Assembly: GCF_004123905.1 (NCBI RefSeq)
Contig: NZ_MZXW01000054.1
Location: forward strand, 124,001 to 188,000
Origin: Bradyrhizobium betae
Lineage (GTDB): Bacteria > Pseudomonadota > Alphaproteobacteria > Rhizobiales > Xanthobacteraceae
Direction of reading: 5' to 3'
DNA length: 64,000 nt
Shown here: positions 26,605-35,408 of the stretch, piece by piece
Numbering within the stretch: position 1 is the stretch's first letter
Layout: each line of letters opens with the position of its first letter
Position numbers and translations under genes: made by a program
Notes under the pieces: generated by a model
Databases searched by the model: none
What the model saw: the letters and a program-made list of their open reading frames with translations, nothing else
What the model was told of the DNA's origin: nothing

Positions 26605-28329
26605 CTACTCCGATGCGAGAAACCTGGGTAACGCCCCCGCAGCTTCCATCGCGGCGTACCAGCCGAAGACCATGGCCGGGCCGATCATCGTGCCCGGCCC
26701 CGGGTAAGTACCGCGGAAGATCGAGGATGAATCGGTGCCGATTGCGTACAGTCCGGATAGTACCGTCCCGTCACTGGACAATACGCGGGCGCATGAATCC
26801 GTGCGCAAGCCGGCGCTGCTGGCAAGATCGGACGGCCATACGGCGACGGCATAATACGGTCCCGGGCCGATCCGCCGCAGGCAGGGATTGGGTCCGGTTA
26901 GGGGATCGCCGTTGAAGCGGTTCAATTCGCTGGAGCCTCGGCCGAAATCGTCGTCGATCCCGGTTTCGGCATGGCGATTGTATCGTTCGACCGTTTCAAC
27001 AAGCTGGTCGCCGTCGACATCGATCTTTCGCGCCAGCTCTGCGATCGTTTCACCCTCGATCAGATAATTGGCTTGCAGGAATTCGGTCAGGTTTCTGGTC
27101 CCGGGATGGACCAGCCCGATGCCAAAATCCCTGACGAAGGCACGGTCGCAGATCAGGAAGGCCGGCGTAGCTGACGCGGCAGAGGCGTTCGAACGCAGCA
27201 TTGCCGCGACGAAATCGTGATAGGAATCGGCTTCATTCACGAAGCGACGGCCCGATGTGTTGACGGCGAGCAGTCCCGGCTTGGCGCGATCGAGCATGAT
27301 GTGCGGGAATACCGACAAATGGCCGTCCGCTTGCGTCATGACCGAGCTCGGCATCCACAAGGCCGGACTATCGAGATCACGCTCGACGACGGCGCTGACG
27401 CGCTCGGCCGCCAGGATGCCGTCTCCCGTGTTGGATGAAGGCGCGAGCGAAAAGCGGCGCGCGGCGTCTGGAAACAGCCGTTCGCGAAGCTCGCGGCTCC
27501 AGCCGATGCCACCCGTCGCAAGCACCACGCCCTTGCGGGCACGTATGGTCACCTCTCCGGTTGGAGACGTGAGCACGGCCCCGACGACGACGTCGCCTTC
27601 GCAAATGATCTCGCGAAGTCCGGTCTCAAATCGCAAGCCGACGCCGGCGCGGCGGACGCTGTCGAGCAGTCTTGCGACCAGCGCGTTGCCCATGATCAGG
27701 CGCGTTCCACGCTTGTGGCGGATACGATCCAGCGCATGCCGGGTGAGAAGTCCCGCGGCGTGCCGAAAATTGGTCCAGTTGCGGAAGGGCGCCAGCAGCG
27801 CCGGAATGTCCGCCTTCCCGACCATCATGCCGCCGAGAACCATGAATTCGCGGCGTGGCGGCCTGACCCGGGTAAAATCGTCGCCGAGCTTGCGGCCGTC
27901 GAACGGAACGGCCCCGAGTGCGCGGCCGCCGATCGCGGCGCCCGGAAGGTTCTTGTAGTCGGGGTGTATCGGCGACGCCACGAAGCGGACGCTCGTTTTC
28001 TGCTCGAGATAGTCGAGAACGATCGGGCCTGCCTTGAGGAACATCTCCACGCGTTGGTCGGTCGCGTGCTCGCCGAGCATCGCGGCGAGATAGATGCGCG
28101 CGGCCTCGACCGTATCGGGCGTTCCGGCAAGCTGTCCTTGCCTGTTGCCGGGGATCCAGACAGTACCGGCGGAGGTCGCGGTCGTGCCGCCCACCATGCC
28201 CGACTTTTCGCACAGGACGACGTTGAGCCCTTCGAGGGCGCCGACCAACGCTGCCGTCATGCCGGCCGCGCCTGCGCCAACGACCAGCAGATCGGTCTCG
28301 ACGTCCCAGGCGCGATCGGCTTGCAGCAT
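26605..28329 (-). CDS. FAD-dependent dehydrogenase (fumarate reductase/3-ketosteroid dehydrogenase-like)
   Basis: The 574-residue flavoprotein has a dinucleotide fold LLVVGAGAAGMTAAL near residue 17, the FAD_binding_2 loop GGTTATSAGTVWIPGN, and a C-terminal GLYAIGTDSSSIFRGTYPGPG segment typical of ketosteroid dehydrogenase-like enzymes. ATG 28329 follows GAAGGG at 8 bp; the upstream GTG at 28338 would abut that site. It is last of the minus-strand catabolic cluster, 18 bp after the TIM-barrel gene. It probably introduces or removes a C=C bond in the catabolic substrate; the substrate is unknown. Confidence 0.86.
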   Translation of the reverse strand: MLQADRAWDVETDLLVVGAGAAGMTAALVGALEGLNVVLCEKSGMVGGTTATSAGTVWIPGNRQGQLAGTPDTVEAARIYLAAMLGEHATDQRVEMFLKAGPIVLDYLEQKTSVRFVASPIHPDYKNLPGAAIGGRALGAVPFDGRKLGDDFTRVRPPRREFMVLGGMMVGKADIPALLAPFRNWTNFRHAAGLLTRHALDRIRHKRGTRLIMGNALVARLLDSVRRAGVGLRFETGLREIICEGDVVVGAVLTSPTGEVTIRARKGVVLATGGIGWSRELRERLFPDAARRFSLAPSSNTGDGILAAERVSAVVERDLDSPALWMPSSVMTQADGHLSVFPHIMLDRAKPGLLAVNTSGRRFVNEADSYHDFVAAMLRSNASAASATPAFLICDRAFVRDFGIGLVHPGTRNLTEFLQANYLIEGETIAELARKIDVDGDQLVETVERYNRHAETGIDDDFGRGSSELNRFNGDPLTGPNPCLRRIGPGPYYAVAVWPSDLASSAGLRTDSCARVLSSDGTVLSGLYAIGTDSSSIFRGTYPGPGTMIGPAMVFGWYAAMEAAGALPRFLASE

Positions 28330-28347
28330 CCGAGCCACCCTTCTCTG

Positions 28348-29166
28348 TTACGAAGCAGCGCGCGCCGTCTCGACCACGGCCCTGCCCGCTGCGAGTGCCC
28401 GGCGCGCTCGCGTTTCGGCATCGACGGTTTTCGCCAGTTGAACGGAGGGAACCTCGATGCTGATGGTCAGGCTCTCTGGCATCGCCTTGGTCAGGCCGAC
28501 GAGATCAATGCCGCCCTCGCCCGGAAACATCCGCTCCTCGCGCGCGGCATGGATCAGCTGCTCCGTCGTCGCCGGGCGTTCGGCCGGACCGTCGCAGAGC
28601 TGCCAATAGTGAAGCCGCTCGGCCGGGATGGTGCGGAGATCGGCAAGCGAGCTTTGCGATCGATCGAAATGCAGCGCATCAACCAGAATGCCGGCCGCGG
28701 GATGGTCGACCTCGCCAACGATCCGCATCGCGGTTTTCAGGTCCGGCACGCTGGTCCACGGCATGAATTCGAGATCGGACGTCAGGCCGTGCTGGGCTGC
28801 GGCTTCGCAAAACTGCCGGTAGCGGTCGGAGAACCAGGCCAGGTCCGGATCATAGGCCGCGACGAGAATATGCTTGGCGCCGAGGCGTGCGCCCGCTTCG
28901 AAGAAGGGCGTGAACGAAGCGACGTCCGTCTCCGGTCTGAACGCAACGACTTCGAGATCGGCGACGGTCACGCCCGTCGACTGCAACCGCGCCAGCGTCT
29001 CCCGCATCATTGGCGCATCCTCCATCAGGCGATAGGCAATTCCGCCAGGCGTTGCCGGCAATAATCTCAGTCCGACCTTCTCATAGCCGCAGCGCGCCGC
29101 CAGTTCGATCATCGCGGGCGGCGCGAGATCGAGCACAGTCAGTGCGGCGAGCGAGAACATGGCCAT
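28348..29166 (-). CDS. Sugar isomerase/3-dehydroshikimate dehydratase-like TIM barrel (AP_endonuc_2)
   Basis: The 272-residue protein is a xylose-isomerase-like TIM barrel. Metal-site residues are intact: Glu133 (SDLEFMPW), Asp163 and His166 (LVDALHFD), Gln189 (YWQLCDG) and Glu238 (SIEVPS). This pattern is shared by sugar epimerases and by bacterial 3-dehydroshikimate dehydratases (QuiC/AsbF). The neighbouring AroQ-like gene makes a dehydratase plausible but not proven. Its ATG overlaps the stop of the upstream gene (TGATG), so they are coupled. Confidence 0.78.
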   Translation of the reverse strand: MAMFSLAALTVLDLAPPAMIELAARCGYEKVGLRLLPATPGGIAYRLMEDAPMMRETLARLQSTGVTVADLEVVAFRPETDVASFTPFFEAGARLGAKHILVAAYDPDLAWFSDRYRQFCEAAAQHGLTSDLEFMPWTSVPDLKTAMRIVGEVDHPAAGILVDALHFDRSQSSLADLRTIPAERLHYWQLCDGPAERPATTEQLIHAAREERMFPGEGGIDLVGLTKAMPESLTISIEVPSVQLAKTVDAETRARRALAAGRAVVETARAAS

Positions 29167-29822
29167 CAGCCGAAATCCGCGATGCGGGCGTCGAGCGCAA
29201 ACATCCCCTGATAAACCTCCGGCTCGCTCGCGCGGTCAAGAGCATTGGGCGCAATCGCGCGCGCCTGCTGCAAGGCGGCTTGCAGCGAAGCCGTATCGAG
29301 CGACTCGATCAACAGCAGGCCTGCGAAAAAGCCCTCGTTCGTCCGCATGCCCTTTTCAGCCGTCGGCACCGATGTCCGCGCCTCGTCGGTCGCGCCGATC
29401 TGCACGGCGGCGATCCCGTCGCATGCAACGAGCGCCTCGGCCAGCTTTTGGGGATCTGTGGGCAATGTCTCGATCCGCAGTGCCATGATCGTGGCCCCCT
29501 CGCCCCGCCCTGCCCGCGCGACCATGACGCCCCCGCCCCGCATGAAGTTGCCGAGCTTTGGCATGATACGCTGCGACCATGGCGTCGGCGCGTTGAGGCG
29601 CGCCATGTAGGCCTCGCCATCGAGAACCTCGGGCGTCTCGAGCTCGTAGAGGATGAAGAAGCGGTTGATCTCGTCCGTCGCCGCGCGGAACACACGGCAC
29701 GCCAGAAAGCCCCTGGTGGTGACGCGCTCGGTGGTGTGCTCGCGCGTCAGCCAGTGCCGGTAATCGGTCAGATCGTGCGCTTCGACGTCGCTCCAGATGG
29801 CCAGAAATCCAGCACCGCGCAT
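29166..29822 (-). CDS. Uncharacterised protein with ferredoxin-like (dimeric alpha/beta barrel) repeats
   Basis: I do not recognise a characterised family for this 218-residue protein. The N-terminal half (DLTDYRHWLTREHTTERV, then GFLACRVFR) resembles EthD/dimeric alpha-beta barrel domains, and the second half (IMALRIETLPTD ... FFAGLLLIESLD) looks like a second such unit. No signal peptide or membrane segment is visible. It is embedded in the catabolic operon between the AroQ-like and TIM-barrel genes, overlapping the latter by one base, so it probably has a role in that pathway. Confidence 0.75.
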   Translation of the reverse strand: MRGAGFLAIWSDVEAHDLTDYRHWLTREHTTERVTTRGFLACRVFRAATDEINRFFILYELETPEVLDGEAYMARLNAPTPWSQRIMPKLGNFMRGGGVMVARAGRGEGATIMALRIETLPTDPQKLAEALVACDGIAAVQIGATDEARTSVPTAEKGMRTNEGFFAGLLLIESLDTASLQAALQQARAIAPNALDRASEPEVYQGMFALDARIADFG

Positions 29823-29835
29823 CGCGCTTCTCCCC

Positions 29836-30318
29836 TTACGTCTTGAGCCCGTGAAGAGCCGGCGGGATTGTGTCAGGCAATTGTCCGAGCTTCTGGACGG
29901 CCGCCAGCATCGCGGCGAGGTAGCCGTACGGGCCCAGGCCGCAGATCACCGCCGTGCAGGCGCCCGACGTGATCGAATGGCGATGCAGTTCGTCGCGCGC
30001 GTGGATGTTCGAGATGTGCAGCTCGATCTTGATTCCTTCGAAAATCTTCAGTGCGTCGATCAGCGCGATCGAGGTGAAGGAGTAGCCGGCCGGGTTGATG
30101 ATGATCGCGTCCGCACTGCCGTGGGCGGACTGGATCAAGCCGACAAGCTCGCCCTCCATGTTGGACTGGTGGAACGAGATCGAGACGCCAAGCTGGTCGG
30201 CGAGCGCCTGACAGCTCGCCTCGATTTCCTTCAGCGTCGTCCGGCCGTAGATGTGCGGCTCCCTGATGCCGAGGAAATTCAGATTGGGTCCGTTCAGGAT
30301 CATGATCTTTGCGGCCAT
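29836..30318 (-). CDS. Type II 3-dehydroquinate dehydratase-like protein with altered active site
   Basis: The 160-residue protein is clearly of the AroQ fold: NGPNLNFLG, REPHIYG, INPAGYSFTS and ELHISNIHAR. Asn12, Arg19, Tyr24, Asn75, Asp88, Glu99, His101 and Arg108 match the M. tuberculosis enzyme position for position. Two substrate-binding residues differ: His81 is Phe and Arg112 is His. The catalytic pair is kept, but the substrate may not be dehydroquinate. It starts at ATG 30318 after GAGGGACC. It sits after the TRAP genes in a catabolic cluster, not with shikimate-pathway genes. Confidence 0.85.
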   Translation of the reverse strand: MAAKIMILNGPNLNFLGIREPHIYGRTTLKEIEASCQALADQLGVSISFHQSNMEGELVGLIQSAHGSADAIIINPAGYSFTSIALIDALKIFEGIKIELHISNIHARDELHRHSITSGACTAVICGLGPYGYLAAMLAAVQKLGQLPDTIPPALHGLKT

Positions 30319-30355
30319 TTTGGTCCCTCGTGTCCTTTGCGCCTGAGCTATGCGA

Positions 30356-31636
30356 CTAGCCGCCAAACCATTTTGCCGGAATCGTCACCAGTCCCGGGAA
30401 GAGTACCATCGCGAACAGGACGATCAGCTGCGCGATCATGAAGGGCCAGACGCCCTTGATGATGTCCTCCATGCTGATCCTGGAGACGCCACAGACGACG
30501 TTGAGCACGATGCCGACCGGCGGCGTGATCAGGCCGATGGAATTGTTGATGATGAACAGGACGCCGAAATAAACGGGGTCGATGCCCGCCGCCTTGACGA
30601 TCGGCATCAGGATCGGCGTGAGGATCAGGATCGTCGGCGTCATGTCGAGCGCGGTGCCCACGATCACCACCACGACCATGATTGCGAGCATCAACAGCGT
30701 GTTGTTGCCCATGAAAGGCTTCAGCAGCGTGACGACCTGCGCGGAGATCTCGGACACCGTGATCAGCCAGGAGGACACCAGCGCCGCCGCCACCAGGAAC
30801 ATCACGATGCTCGTCGTCACCGCAGAGGAGACGAATATTTCATAGAGCTGCGACAGCTTCAGTTCGCGATAGATGCAGGTTGCCACGAACAGCGAGTAGA
30901 CGGCGACCACCACCGCGGCTTCCGTGGGCGTGAAGATGCCGAAACGCAGGCCGACGACGATGATGACGGGCAGCATCAGCGCCCAGAAGCCATCGACAAC
31001 GGCCTTCATGATCTCGGACAATGAGGCCCGCGGTGGCGGCGTCAGGTTCTCCCGGCGCACCACCCATGCCCAGGCGAGGCAGAGCCCTGCCCCGAGCATC
31101 AACCCGGGCACGATGCCTGCCAGAAACAGCTTTGAGATCGAGACGCCGGCGGCGACGCCGAAGATGACGAACCCGATGCTGGGCGGAATGACGGGGGCGA
31201 TGATGCCGCCCGCGGCGACGAGCCCCGCCGCATAGGATTTCTTGTGTCCTGCGGCCACCATCATCGGCACCAGCAGCGCCGCAAGCGCCGCGGCGTCGGC
31301 CGCGGCTGAGCCCGACAACGAGGCGAGAATGCAGGATGCCAGGATCGTGACGTAGCCGAGCCCGCCGCGGAAATGCCCGACCGCAACGAGCGCGACATTG
31401 ACGATACGCTTGGCCAGACCGCCCTTGTTCATGATCTCACCGGCGAGCATGAAGAACGGAATGGCCATCAGCGGAAAACTGTCCGCACCGTTGATGATGT
31501 TCTGCGCCACGATCTGGGCGTCGAACATGTCGATCGTGCTCATCAGCGCGACGCCGCAGACGATCAGTGCGAAGGCGATCGGCATGCCCAGCGCCATGGC
31601 GCCGAGCAGCGAAAAGGTGAAGACCGCGATCGTCAT
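30356..31636 (-). CDS. TRAP transporter large permease (DctM)
   Basis: The 426-residue protein has about 12 hydrophobic segments and DctM signatures: LGMPIAFALIV near the N-terminus, FPLMAIPFFMLAGEIM, SGSAAADAAALAALLVP, PPSIGFVIFG and DMTPTILILTPI. The ATG at 31636 marks the first helix; an upstream open frame overlaps the small permease gene. It forms the transport channel with the small permease encoded just upstream. It is part of the GntR-flanked cluster. Confidence 0.93.
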   Translation of the reverse strand: MTIAVFTFSLLGAMALGMPIAFALIVCGVALMSTIDMFDAQIVAQNIINGADSFPLMAIPFFMLAGEIMNKGGLAKRIVNVALVAVGHFRGGLGYVTILASCILASLSGSAAADAAALAALLVPMMVAAGHKKSYAAGLVAAGGIIAPVIPPSIGFVIFGVAAGVSISKLFLAGIVPGLMLGAGLCLAWAWVVRRENLTPPPRASLSEIMKAVVDGFWALMLPVIIVVGLRFGIFTPTEAAVVVAVYSLFVATCIYRELKLSQLYEIFVSSAVTTSIVMFLVAAALVSSWLITVSEISAQVVTLLKPFMGNNTLLMLAIMVVVVIVGTALDMTPTILILTPILMPIVKAAGIDPVYFGVLFIINNSIGLITPPVGIVLNVVCGVSRISMEDIIKGVWPFMIAQLIVLFAMVLFPGLVTIPAKWFGG

Positions 31637-31697
31637 GACGTGGTCCCGGTCGATTGCAGGATGTGAGCGCCGGCCGGCAGGATTTGCTGCTGCGACA

Positions 31698-32207
31698 TCA
31701 GTGATCTTCCGATTCCTTGACGGCCACCATCTCGGCTTCGCTGGCCTGCCCGGTGAGCACGCGGACAAGGTCGTAGAGCAGGATCACCCCTGTTGACACG
31801 CCGAAGATCACGCCGACCGCGTAGAAGATGCCCATCGAAAGACCGGTCGCCGGCGCGCGATCGTCGAGATTGATGATGGTCTGGCGCCAGCTGCCGGAGA
31901 GCAGCAGCCAATCGGCAAACAGCATCAGGCCATAGTTGAGGACGAAGCAGACGCGCTTGCCTGAGGCCGGAAGCATCCGGATCAGGGTGTCGACGCCGAG
32001 ATGGGCGTGTTCGCGCATCGCGACGATGGCGCCGAGAAAGGTCAGCCAGACCAGCAGCCAGCGCGACAGCTCCTCGGAAATCGTGATGCCGGAGTTGAAG
32101 CCGTAGCGCAGGATCACGTTGCCGAAGACCAGGACCACCATGACCGCGAGACACGCGGCAATGACGGCTTTCAGGAACGTGCAATAGAGGTCGAGAGCTC
32201 GCGCCAT
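31698..32207 (-). CDS. TRAP transporter small permease (DctQ)
   Basis: The 169-residue protein has four predicted membrane helices and the DctQ signature around GITISEELSRWLLVWLTFLG and REHAHLGVD. It begins at ATG 32207, 71 bp after the binding-protein stop. It bridges the binding protein and the large permease. The short charged C-terminus (VKESEDH) is unremarkable. Confidence 0.9.
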   Translation of the reverse strand: MARALDLYCTFLKAVIAACLAVMVVLVFGNVILRYGFNSGITISEELSRWLLVWLTFLGAIVAMREHAHLGVDTLIRMLPASGKRVCFVLNYGLMLFADWLLLSGSWRQTIINLDDRAPATGLSMGIFYAVGVIFGVSTGVILLYDLVRVLTGQASEAEMVAVKESEDH

Positions 32208-32278
32208 GCGTGACGTCCGGGGCAAATGAGGAGGACGAGCCGGCCATTGGCCGGCTCCCTGCGTGATGGGGAAGTCGG

Positions 32279-33298
32279 TTACTTCACGTCCTTGCGGATG
32301 CGCTCGACCTCGTCGTTGAAGAGCTTCACGGTCTCGGTGCGCAGATTGGCCGAGATCTTGTCCACGACCGGCTGAACCGCCTTGCGCATGCGGTCGGTCT
32401 CTTCAGGAGCGATCGCGTTGTACTGCATGCCCTTGGCCTGCAATTCCGCCAAAGCCTTTTCGGTCTGAAGGCGCGTCTGCTCCTTCTGGTAGCCACGGCT
32501 TTCTGCATAAGCCTCGCGCATCAGCTTCTGCTCGGTCGGCGACAGCTTGTCCCAGAACACCTTGCTCACCAGGATGATGTTCAGGGTGAAGGTGTGATTG
32601 GTGGCGGAAACGTATTTCTGCACTTCGTAGAATTTGTTGGAGAGAATGACCGTGTAGGGATTTTCCTGGCCGTCGACCGTGCGGGTCTCCAGCGCCGAAT
32701 ACAGCTCACCAAAAGCCATCGGGACCGGGTTGGCCTTAAAGGCGCTGAAGCTTTCGAGGTAGACCGGATTCGGAATCACGCGCAGCTTGAGGCCGCTGAA
32801 ATCCTCGATCTTGGTGATCGGGCGGGTGCTGTTGGTGACGTTGCGGAAGCCCAGCCCCCAATAGCCGAGACCAATCAGCCCCTTCGACGGCAGCGTATCG
32901 ATCATCGCCGTGCCGAATTTGCCGGTCGCGAGCGCGTCGGCCTGCTCGGTCGTGTTGAACAGGAACGGGAAGTCGATCAGGCCGAATTCCGGAACGACGG
33001 TTGCGAGCGATGTCGTCGAGGCCGACAGCATCTCCTGCGTGCCGCCGCGCAACGCCGATTGCTGCTGCAACTCGTTGCCGAGCTGCGAGGCCGCGAACTC
33101 GCGGACCTTCATCTTGCCCCCGCTCTTCGCCAGCAGGATCTCCGCAAACTTCTGCACGCCGAAGCTGACGGGGTGATCGGTGTTGTTCAGGTGCCCCCAC
33201 CTGATCGTCCGCTCCTGGATGTCATCGGCGGCGGATGCGCCGACCGTCAGCGCCACGCAGATCGCCGTCGCAGACAGCGCCCGTACCAACAAGCTCAT
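32279..33298 (-). CDS. TRAP transporter periplasmic binding protein (DctP family)
   Basis: The 339-residue protein has a Sec-type signal (MSLLVRALSATAICVALTVGASA, cleavage near ASAAD). The mature part has RWGHLNNTDHPV, FAASQLGNE, the clamp Arg in FSGLKLRVIPNPVY and DGQENPYTVI. ATG 33298 follows GGGAGGAC. It is first in the minus-strand catabolic operon and divergent from the GntR gene. Unlike the other TRAP binding protein in this window it has no twin-arginine signal. The ligand is probably a polar carboxylate. Confidence 0.92.
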   Translation of the reverse strand: MSLLVRALSATAICVALTVGASAADDIQERTIRWGHLNNTDHPVSFGVQKFAEILLAKSGGKMKVREFAASQLGNELQQQSALRGGTQEMLSASTTSLATVVPEFGLIDFPFLFNTTEQADALATGKFGTAMIDTLPSKGLIGLGYWGLGFRNVTNSTRPITKIEDFSGLKLRVIPNPVYLESFSAFKANPVPMAFGELYSALETRTVDGQENPYTVILSNKFYEVQKYVSATNHTFTLNIILVSKVFWDKLSPTEQKLMREAYAESRGYQKEQTRLQTEKALAELQAKGMQYNAIAPEETDRMRKAVQPVVDKISANLRTETVKLFNDEVERIRKDVK

Positions 33299-33376
33299 CG
33301 TGTCCTCCCTGTTCACCGGGCACGAACGGCGGCTTGAGCGCTTGTTTTCCGTACCCTCAGTTCATTTACACATCAT

Positions 33377-33392
33377 ACATATATTTCTATGT
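33377..33392. promoter_or_regulatory. Candidate GntR operator (ACATA-N6-TATGT)
   Basis: An AT-rich inverted repeat, ACATA-N6-TATGT, lies in the 226-bp gap between the TRAP operon and the divergent GntR gene, within an AT-rich block (about 33360-33425). FadR-type GntR regulators commonly bind short AT-rich palindromes of this kind. The position suits control of both transcripts. Support is by position and symmetry only. Confidence 0.4.
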
Positions 33393-33524
33393 CAAAGGAG
33401 AATATCAATTTCATATGAGATTTCTCTAGACGTCTGATGACTGTGATCTGCTATATTGCTGGCAACATTGATGGTTCGGCCGCCTCCGGGACGGCCGGCA
33501 GTCCGACAGGCGGGATCAGACGGC

Positions 33525-34184
33525 ATGACGGCACTTGAGGAACGGCCTCTGTCGGCGGGCGACAGCGGCTATCAGCGCATCCGGTCCGACATCATTTTCG
33601 GCGTGCTGACGCCGTCCGGACGTCTCAAGCTCGATGCGATGAAGGAAGATTACGGCGTCAGCATCTCGACGCTGCGCGAGATCCTCAATCGCCTGACCTC
33701 GGAGGGTTTTGTCGTCGCCGAAGGCCAGCGTGGCTTCGAGGTGGCGCCGATCTCGATCCAGAATTTGCGCGAGCTCGCCGACCTGCGCATCCTGCTCGAG
33801 CATCATGCGATGGCCGAGTCGTTCCGCGCCGGCGATGTCGAGTGGGAGGGCCGCGTGGTCTCGGCGCATCACAAGCTGGCGGCCACGGAACGCACCGTCC
33901 TGAAAGAAGGCGACGATCCCGAGCTGCGCAAGCGCTACGACGGCGAATTCCACCAGGCGCTGATCTCTGCTTGCGGGTCGCGCGAGCTGATGCACACCCA
34001 TGCGGTCGTGTTCGATAAGTACTTCCGCTATGCGCTGCGCTATCGGGGCACGGAGACGATCAACCAGCACAAGGCGTTGCTTGAGTGCGCCCTGAAGCGC
34101 GACATCAAGGGCGCCAGGGCCGTCCTCACCGACCATATCAATGGCTGCGTCGCGCATGCCCTGTCCTCTTGGAAGGACAGCTGA
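33525..34184 (+). CDS. GntR-family regulator with FCD domain
   Basis: The 219-residue protein has an N-terminal winged HTH (SGYQRIRSDIIFGVL ... YGVSISTLREILNRLTSEGFV) and a helical FCD effector domain (LRILLEHHAMAE ... FHQALISACGS, with His ligands in DHINGCVAH). FCD regulators respond to carboxylates. ATG 33525 follows AGGCGGGA; the frame is open upstream to 33456 without family sequence. It is divergent from the TRAP operon and is followed by the M24 peptidase and lactonase genes, so it likely controls the whole cluster. Confidence 0.9.
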   Translation: MTALEERPLSAGDSGYQRIRSDIIFGVLTPSGRLKLDAMKEDYGVSISTLREILNRLTSEGFVVAEGQRGFEVAPISIQNLRELADLRILLEHHAMAESFRAGDVEWEGRVVSAHHKLAATERTVLKEGDDPELRKRYDGEFHQALISACGSRELMHTHAVVFDKYFRYALRYRGTETINQHKALLECALKRDIKGARAVLTDHINGCVAHALSSWKDS

Positions 34185-34235
34185 CCGCACTCTCCCACCG
34201 AAAAGATCAAGTCGTCGGCGAAGAAGAACGATAAG

Positions 34236-35408
34236 ATGGACTCCAAAATTCCATTCTCGACGGCGAGGCTTGACGGCTTGCTCGATGCTTCAGGCATCGA
34301 CGTCCTGATCGTCACCTCGAAGCACAACATCCAGTACCTGCTCGGCGGGTACTATCACTTCCAGTTCGATTACATGGAAGCGATTGGCATCAGCCGCTAT
34401 CTGCCCGTCTATGTCTACGTGAAGGGCGCGCCGGACAAGTCGGCCTATATCGCCAACCGCAACGAGCGGGACAGCGTCCAGAACAGAACCGGCGCCGGCT
34501 ACTGGATGCCGCCGGTCGTGTTCGGATCGTCAACCTCGGTCGAGGCGATGACGCTCGCTCTCAACCATGTGAAGGCCATCGCGACGTCTTCGCTTCGTGT
34601 CGGCGTCGAGATGTCCTTCCTTCCCGCTAACGCGGCAGACGTGCTGCGTCAGGGGCTCCCCGATTGCGGGCTCGTCGAGGCGATGCGCCCGCTGGAGAAA
34701 CTGCGGTCGATCAAGACCGCGGCCGAGCTGGAGATTCTTCGCGAGGCGTCCGAGCGCGTCGTCGCATCCATGATGGACGCGGTCAGCCAGGCACGCCCCG
34801 GGCAAAGCAAACGCGAGATCATCGATCATTTGCGGCGGGCCGAACTGTCCCGCGACATGATCTTCGAATACGCCCTGGTGACGATGGGAACGAGCCTCAA
34901 CCGGGCTCCCTCCGAGCAACGTCTCGAGCCGGGCGATATCATGTCCCTGGATTCGGGCGGGAATTACAAAGGCTACATCGGCGATCTCTGCCGGATGGCC
35001 GTGCACGGAGCGCCGGACGGCGAACTCGTCGATCTGCTCGCGGAAATCGACCTGATCCAGCAGGCGGCCCGCGCCCCGATCCGGGCGGGTCTTGTCGGCA
35101 GCGACATCTACGCCGCTGCGAATGACGCGCTCGCGCGGTCTCCTCACGGCAAGCAGATGCATTTCGTCGCCCATGGCATGGGCATCGTCGGCCACGAAGC
35201 GCCGCGCCTGACGGCGAGCGGCCCTATTCCCTATCCCGCCGACGACGCCAATGCGCCGCTGGAGGCCGGCATGGTTCTCTCGATCGAAACCACGCTGCCC
35301 CACAAGCGCCGTGGCTTCATCAAGCTCGAAGATACGATCGCCGTGACCTCGACCGGCTATCAGGCTTTTGGCGACGACGCCCGCGGCTGGAACCGGATTC
35401 CGGCATGA
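34236..35408 (+). CDS. M24-family metallopeptidase (creatinase-like), copy B
   Basis: The 390-residue protein is a close paralogue of the protein at 21422-22618 (shared VTSKHNIQYLLGG, ISRYLPV, KGAPDK, SLDSGGNYKGYIGDL). All five M24 metal ligands are present (two Asp in the last motif, His in AHGMGIVGHE, Glu in LSIETTL and in IKLEDTIAV). It sits 51 bp after the GntR gene and overlaps the lactonase gene (ATGA). Its place in a carboxylate-catabolism cluster suggests hydrolysis of an amide or peptide-like precursor; the substrate is unknown. Confidence 0.88.
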   Translation: MDSKIPFSTARLDGLLDASGIDVLIVTSKHNIQYLLGGYYHFQFDYMEAIGISRYLPVYVYVKGAPDKSAYIANRNERDSVQNRTGAGYWMPPVVFGSSTSVEAMTLALNHVKAIATSSLRVGVEMSFLPANAADVLRQGLPDCGLVEAMRPLEKLRSIKTAAELEILREASERVVASMMDAVSQARPGQSKREIIDHLRRAELSRDMIFEYALVTMGTSLNRAPSEQRLEPGDIMSLDSGGNYKGYIGDLCRMAVHGAPDGELVDLLAEIDLIQQAARAPIRAGLVGSDIYAAANDALARSPHGKQMHFVAHGMGIVGHEAPRLTASGPIPYPADDANAPLEAGMVLSIETTLPHKRRGFIKLEDTIAVTSTGYQAFGDDARGWNRIPA

